This document shows, piece by piece, positions 5,103-8,313 of a stretch of DNA of 8,313 nucleotides (positions within the stretch are counted from its first letter, which is position 1; every line of letters starts with the position of its first letter). The notes beneath the pieces were generated by a model, which saw only the letters and a list, made by a program, of their open reading frames with translations, was not told the DNA's origin and did not search any database. This DNA comes from Acidimicrobiales bacterium (lineage in GTDB: Bacteria; Actinomycetota; Acidimicrobiia; Acidimicrobiales; Aldehydirespiratoraceae). The position numbers and the translations under genes are program-made. The DNA is taken from NCBI GenBank assembly GCA_021604885.1, contig BQJV01000123.1, forward strand, positions 1 through 8,313, read 5' to 3'.

Positions 5103-6458
5103 TCAGCTCGGACCCACATCGGCGAGCCGCACCGCGGCGGAGAGCGTGGGCGCCCGCAGCAGGGTGAGCCCTTCCGGAGCCTCGCCGGTGGCGTGGGGCA
5201 CGATCGCACGACGGAATCCCATGCGTGCCGCTTCGCCGAGCCGACGGTTGATGTGGCTCACATGACGCAGCTCACCACCGAGCCCGACCTCGCCGATGAC
5301 GACCAGGTCGTCGTCGAGCGCGTTGCCCGTGAGCGACGAGGCGACGGCGAGCGCGACGCCCGCGTCGGCCCCTGGATCGAGAATGCGGGCACCACCGACG
5401 GCGAGGGCGTAGACCTCGGCGCTCGACAGGGGAAGTCCGACCCGTCGCTCGAGGACGGCGAGCAGCATGGCGAGCCGGCCCTGATCGAGCCCCTGCGCGC
5501 TGCGACGGGGCGTGGCGAGCTGTGACGGAGCGACCAGCGCCTGCACCTCGATCAGCAACGGCCGGTTGCCATCGACCGTGGGCACGACGGCCGAACCCGA
5601 CACGCCCGTGACCCGATCGGCGAGGAACAGGCCACTCGGATCGTCGACGGGAGCCAGACCCATCTCATCCATCTGGAGCAACCCGACCTCGCTCGTGGGG
5701 CCGAAACGATGCTTCGACGCCCGGAGCAGACGAAGCCCGTGCTGACGATCGCCATCGAACTCGAGGACGGTGTCGACGACGTGTTCGAGCACCCGAGGGC
5801 CGGCGAGCGTGCCCTCCTTCGTGACGTGGCCGACGAGCAGCATCGCGATGCCCCGTCGTTTGGCCTCCTGCACCAGTGCGTGGGCGCACTCGCGCACCTG
5901 CGCGACCGAGCCAGGAGCGGACGAGAGCTCGGGATTCACCAGGGTCTGCACCGAATCGATCACGACGACTTCGGGCTTCACCTCGTCGAGCTGGCCGAGC
6001 ACATGGGGAAGCACGGTCTCGCCGACGAGCCACAGCTCGTCGTGGAGCGCGCCGAGTCGATCGGCACGCCCGCGTACCTGCGACGCCGACTCCTCGCCGG
6101 AGACATAGAGCGCCCGCTGGCCCGCTTCCGCGACGGCTCCGGCGAGCTGGAGGAGCAATGTGGACTTGCCGATGCCCGGCTCGCCGCCGACCAGGGTCAC
6201 CGAGCCCGGCACGAGCCCGCCGCCGAGGACACGGTCGACCTCCACCAGACCGGTGCTGCGGATGTGGGAGGACTCGTCGGCAACATCGGCGATCGGCTGG
6301 GCGATGGCCGACGGCCCGGTGACCGCGAGCGGCGCCTCGCGCACGTCGAGCTCCTCGACGAGGGTGTTCCACTCACCACACCCATCGCAACGGCCGGCCC
6401 ACTTCGGCGCGGCGGCGCCACACGACGTGCAGCGGTGGACAGTGCGGGTACGAGCCAT
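5103..6458 (-). CDS. radA: DNA repair protein RadA (Sms)
   Basis: 451 aa, typical length. RadA is a RecA-like hexameric ATPase that helps process recombination intermediates (branch migration, D-loop extension). Visible: the N-terminal C4 zinc finger CTSCGAAAPKWAGRCDGCGEW (C10, C13, C24, C27); Walker A GGEPGIGKST (91-100); YVSGEESASQVRGRADRLG (118-136); Walker B VVVIDSVQTL (164-173); the RadA signature as KHRFG (249-253), where most family members have KNRFG; and a Lon-protease-like domain (about 300-451) with DPGADAGVALAVASSL in place of the catalytic serine region, as is normal for RadA. The ATG at 6458 lies just upstream of the zinc finger, so the protein is complete. No Shine-Dalgarno precedes it; translation from a leaderless transcript is likely. 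It follows the lipoprotein-HAD gene by 51 bp on the same strand; the disA partner seen in many actinomycetes is not adjacent. Confidence 0.95.
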   Translation of the reverse strand: MARTRTVHRCTSCGAAAPKWAGRCDGCGEWNTLVEELDVREAPLAVTGPSAIAQPIADVADESSHIRSTGLVEVDRVLGGGLVPGSVTLVGGEPGIGKSTLLLQLAGAVAEAGQRALYVSGEESASQVRGRADRLGALHDELWLVGETVLPHVLGQLDEVKPEVVVIDSVQTLVNPELSSAPGSVAQVRECAHALVQEAKRRGIAMLLVGHVTKEGTLAGPRVLEHVVDTVLEFDGDRQHGLRLLRASKHRFGPTSEVGLLQMDEMGLAPVDDPSGLFLADRVTGVSGSAVVPTVDGNRPLLIEVQALVAPSQLATPRRSAQGLDQGRLAMLLAVLERRVGLPLSSAEVYALAVGGARILDPGADAGVALAVASSLTGNALDDDLVVIGEVGLGGELRHVSHINRRLGEAARMGFRRAIVPHATGEAPEGLTLLRAPTLSAAVRLADVGPS

Positions 6459-6465
6459 GAGGAGG

Positions 6466-6492
6466 ACCCTAGAACGAGGGTGTGACAGTCAA
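6466..6492 (-). promoter_or_regulatory. Candidate radA promoter giving a leaderless mRNA
   Basis: On the minus strand TTGACT (6492-6487) and TAGGGT (6471-6466) form -35 and -10 like boxes with a 15-base spacer, slightly short. The -10 box ends seven bases before the radA ATG, so transcription would begin at or next to the A of the start codon. The seven bases between (CCTCCTC) are the opposite of a Shine-Dalgarno, which supports leaderless translation. Confidence 0.5.
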
Positions 6493-6509
6493 CCGCCGCA
6501 ACCGGCCGA

Positions 6510-7985
6510 TCAACTGCCGCGGCTCCGCAGCAGATCCTCGAAGCCGCGCACGAGCGTGTGCTCGGTCTCCGGCGCCGGCTCGTTCCCCGCTACGAACAGA
6601 CCCGTCGCCATGCCCAGCTCCTTGGCCGCGTCGAGATGCTCGGGCACGTTCGACAGATAGAAGCAATCGAAGAGGTCGACGGACATGCGTCGACGGGTTG
6701 CTTCGAACAGGGCGGGCTCCGGCAGCGCGGAGCCGATCTCGCCGCTGACCATCCAGGACGCCACGGCATCGTCGAGCGCGGCCATGCGGCGGAGTCGGTC
6801 GCCCCACGCTCGCGGCTGATTGCCGATGGCGGCCACCGGCAGCCGGCTCGATCGCATCCGATCCAGGAACGGGTGCAGCCCGGGGACGAGCCGGAAGGAC
6901 GACAGGTAGCGCGTCTCCAGCTCCTCCGCGACCGGGCCGAGGCCGACATCGGCCCAGAACTCCTCGACCGAGATCCGGCCGAGGATCAGCTTCCGGTGCA
7001 GCTCGCGCACCTGGGCGGCATCGGCGTCGGGCTGCTCGCCGGTGATGAGTGGGATCAGGAGTCCTTCGACCGGGTCGGTGGGTCGGACGAGGACGCCGTG
7101 GACGTCGACCACGAGCAGTCGCAGCATCCGCCGCCGCGGCCGGTTCGCTTCTTCGGCGCGCGTCTCGGCGCGATGTTGGCGACGGCGGACGTCACGGCGT
7201 CGCCGGCCCTTGGGCGTGCGAATCTTGGCCATGGCGAAGACGCCGAGCCGGGACAGCAGGAGGCCGATCAGGAACAGGCCGGCGAGCAACGCGACGAGCG
7301 CCCACACGCGGGGAAGGATGTCCTCGACCGTCGACGATGCGTCGATCACGACGAGTTCGTCGGCGCCGAACGTGGCCTGCCAGACCACGGCCTCGCCGTC
7401 CTCCTCGCCCGTCTCGGTCGACTCGGTGCCGGGCAGGCGCACCCGGACGCTGATCGTGCTGTCGTCGCCGCGCTCCTCGGCGAGCTCCGCGCCGCGATTA
7501 CTGAGGTCGAGATCGTCCGGCAGGAAGCTGTCGACGAAGGCGTCGGGCGAGGGGTTCGGGTCGAGCGTGCCCGTCACCTCGTAGTGGGTCTTGGCCGGGG
7601 CGAGACCGATCCGGTCGAACGCGTGGGTCTTCTCGAGGACGATGTCGACGAACGTGATGTCGTCGCGGTCTTCGCGGATGAACTCGCTGAGGACACCCTG
7701 CAGGTCCTCGGCGTTCTCGAAGCGCTTGGTCGCGCTGAAGTCCATTGCGCCACTGCCGTCGACGGTGGGTCCCTCGATGGTCCAGCCCGCGTCCGTGAGA
7801 TCGTCGAACACGAGCTCGGCGGGATCGTCGGCCAGCGCGGCGACCGCAGCCGGGTCGGCGACCACCGTGACGGTGACGGTGCCCGAGCCGTCCGGCTCGA
7901 CATGGATGTCGATCGTGGTGTCGACCCTGCAGGCGCTCGCCAGCAGGATGAGCATCCCGAGGAGCAGCACACGAACCCGACGCAT
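6510..7985 (-). CDS. LppM-like lipoprotein domain fused via one membrane helix to a degenerate HAD-like domain
   Basis: 491 aa in one open frame. Residues 1-19 are a lipoprotein signal (MRRVRV, a hydrophobic run, LLASAC with C19 for lipid attachment). Residues 20-225 form a beta-rich, acidic outer domain starting RVDTTIDIHVEPDGSGTVTV, resembling mycobacterial LppM (Rv2171) in signal, opening strands and trailing membrane helix. A single helix (about 227-250) is followed by an Arg-rich cytoplasmic stretch (254-289), as the positive-inside rule predicts. Residues 287-491 look like a HAD subfamily I domain, with LLVVDVHGVLV (291-300), LVPGLHPFLDRMR, AAIGN, ALPEPALFEA and CFYLSNVPEHLDAAKELGM (441-459). 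Of the catalytic residues only D294 is clearly kept: motif I second Asp is H296, motif II Ser/Thr is G388, motif III Lys is L421 and motif IV Asp-Asp is S445-N446. Function is unknown; a catalytically dead sensor or scaffold is my inference. LppM assignment is moderate, HAD fold strong. Confidence 0.8.
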   Translation of the reverse strand: MRRVRVLLLGMLILLASACRVDTTIDIHVEPDGSGTVTVTVVADPAAVAALADDPAELVFDDLTDAGWTIEGPTVDGSGAMDFSATKRFENAEDLQGVLSEFIREDRDDITFVDIVLEKTHAFDRIGLAPAKTHYEVTGTLDPNPSPDAFVDSFLPDDLDLSNRGAELAEERGDDSTISVRVRLPGTESTETGEEDGEAVVWQATFGADELVVIDASSTVEDILPRVWALVALLAGLFLIGLLLSRLGVFAMAKIRTPKGRRRRDVRRRQHRAETRAEEANRPRRRMLRLLVVDVHGVLVRPTDPVEGLLIPLITGEQPDADAAQVRELHRKLILGRISVEEFWADVGLGPVAEELETRYLSSFRLVPGLHPFLDRMRSSRLPVAAIGNQPRAWGDRLRRMAALDDAVASWMVSGEIGSALPEPALFEATRRRMSVDLFDCFYLSNVPEHLDAAKELGMATGLFVAGNEPAPETEHTLVRGFEDLLRSRGS

Positions 7986-7992
7986 CGGTCCG

Positions 7993-7998
7993 ACGCTA
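7993..7998 (-). promoter_or_regulatory. Candidate -10 hexamer for the lipoprotein-HAD gene, leaderless geometry
   Basis: TAGCGT on the minus strand (7998-7993) ends seven bases before the ATG at 7985, the same distance as at radA. No Shine-Dalgarno lies between. No convincing -35 box is present. Confidence 0.45.
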
Positions 7999-8049
7999 GA
8001 CGCCAGAACGCGAACGCGGATGCCAGGCCGAAAATCCTGGCCGGTCTCC

Positions 8050-8055
8050 TACCCT
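8050..8055 (+). promoter_or_regulatory. Candidate -10 hexamer for the DUF3995 gene, leaderless geometry
   Basis: TACCCT (8050-8055) ends six bases before the ATG at 8062. The bases between (CGACGG) give no real Shine-Dalgarno. It lies in the 76-bp divergent region shared with the lipoprotein-HAD gene; no clear -35 box is seen. Confidence 0.4.
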
Positions 8056-8061
8056 CGACGG

Positions 8062-8313
8062 ATGGCGACACCGCGCATCGACCTGCCCTCCGTCCTCACC
8101 GCAGCGGGCCTCGGCGCCGCCGCGGCCGTCCACTTCGCGTGGGCCCGCGGATCGACCTGGCCCCGGGAGTCCGACGACGAGCTGGCGGACCTCGTCGTCG
8201 GCAAGCGGCCCATGCCGCCACCGGCGTCGTCGGCCGCGGTCGGTGTCGCCCTGACCGGCGCGGCCGCGGCAGTCCTCGTCGGTGCCCACACCGGGCCGGC
8301 GAGCCGCATCGGC
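8062..8313 (+). CDS. DUF3995 family membrane protein, N-terminal part (truncated by window end)
   Basis: Eighty-four codons are open from ATG 8062 to the window end with no stop: MATPRIDLPSVLTAAGLGAA and onwards. Residues about 8-30 form a first membrane helix ending in AVHFAWARGSTWP. This is followed by ESDDELADLVVGKRPMPPP and a second Ala/Val-rich helix (about 59-75). The order His, aromatic-Trp-Ala-x-Gly, TWP, then LA-x-x-VVG, then MPPP matches the DUF3995 pattern (small multi-helix membrane proteins of unknown function, common in actinomycetes). The start is supported by the TANNNT box six bases upstream and by conservation starting at once. It diverges from the lipoprotein-HAD gene. Family call is moderately sure; function unknown. 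Confidence 0.7.
   Translation, partial: MATPRIDLPSVLTAAGLGAAAAVHFAWARGSTWPRESDDELADLVVGKRPMPPPASSAAVGVALTGAAAAVLVGAHTGPASRIG

Noticed and set aside
6481..6494. TGTGACAGTCAACC upstream of radA as a CRP site
   Set aside because: Only the left half-site TGTGA is present; there is no TCACA partner at the right distance.

Overview
The window is high-GC DNA, densely coding on both strands, and reads as a chromosomal segment of an actinomycete. The gene content (DUF3263 next to a LytR_C/VirR-like protein, a GlxR-type CRP regulator, an LppM-like lipoprotein, and an ispD-ispF-rlmB-radA neighbourhood) points to Actinomycetota. An Acidimicrobiia-like lineage is my best guess, but that is inference from style rather than a demonstrated match. 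No phage, transposon, CRISPR or plasmid hallmark is visible, and no gene-free stretch exceeds about 80 bases.

Layout, left to right. (1) 1-325, plus strand: the 3' end of otsA (trehalose-6-phosphate synthase). It converges across 14 bp on a minus-strand operon that reads DUF3263 protein (2108-1848), VirR-like LytR_C membrane protein with a 12-unit acidic repeat linker (1848-1165), then otsB (trehalose-6-phosphate phosphatase, 1134-340). The two trehalose enzymes are therefore neighbours but are transcribed towards each other. (2) 2172-2244, plus strand: tRNA-Thr(UGU), divergent from the DUF3263 operon and convergent with the next operon. (3) 4380-2265, minus strand: ispD, ispF and rlmB, joined by two 4-base start/stop overlaps. 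They supply two steps of the MEP isoprenoid pathway and a 23S rRNA 2'-O-methyltransferase. (4) 4435-5094, plus strand: a CRP/FNR-family regulator with the cAMP-type binding signature, divergent from ispD. (5) 7985-5103, minus strand: a lipoprotein with an LppM-like domain fused to a cytoplasmic HAD-fold domain, followed by radA (DNA recombination/repair). (6) 8062 to the end, plus strand: the start of a DUF3995 membrane protein.

Most of this is housekeeping. The most unusual item is the protein at 6510-7985. It is one uninterrupted reading frame joining a secreted lipoprotein domain, one transmembrane helix, an arginine-rich linker and a HAD domain that has lost most of its catalytic residues, so it looks like a membrane-tethered pseudo-phosphatase. 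A second pattern is regulatory. Transcription units starting at radA, the lipoprotein-HAD gene and the DUF3995 gene each carry a TANNNT hexamer 6-7 bases before the ATG and no Shine-Dalgarno. This is the geometry of leaderless mRNAs. Two genes inside operons (the VirR-like gene and ispF) have clear GAGGAG ribosome-binding sites, otsB has a weaker one and rlmB relies mainly on its stop/start overlap.
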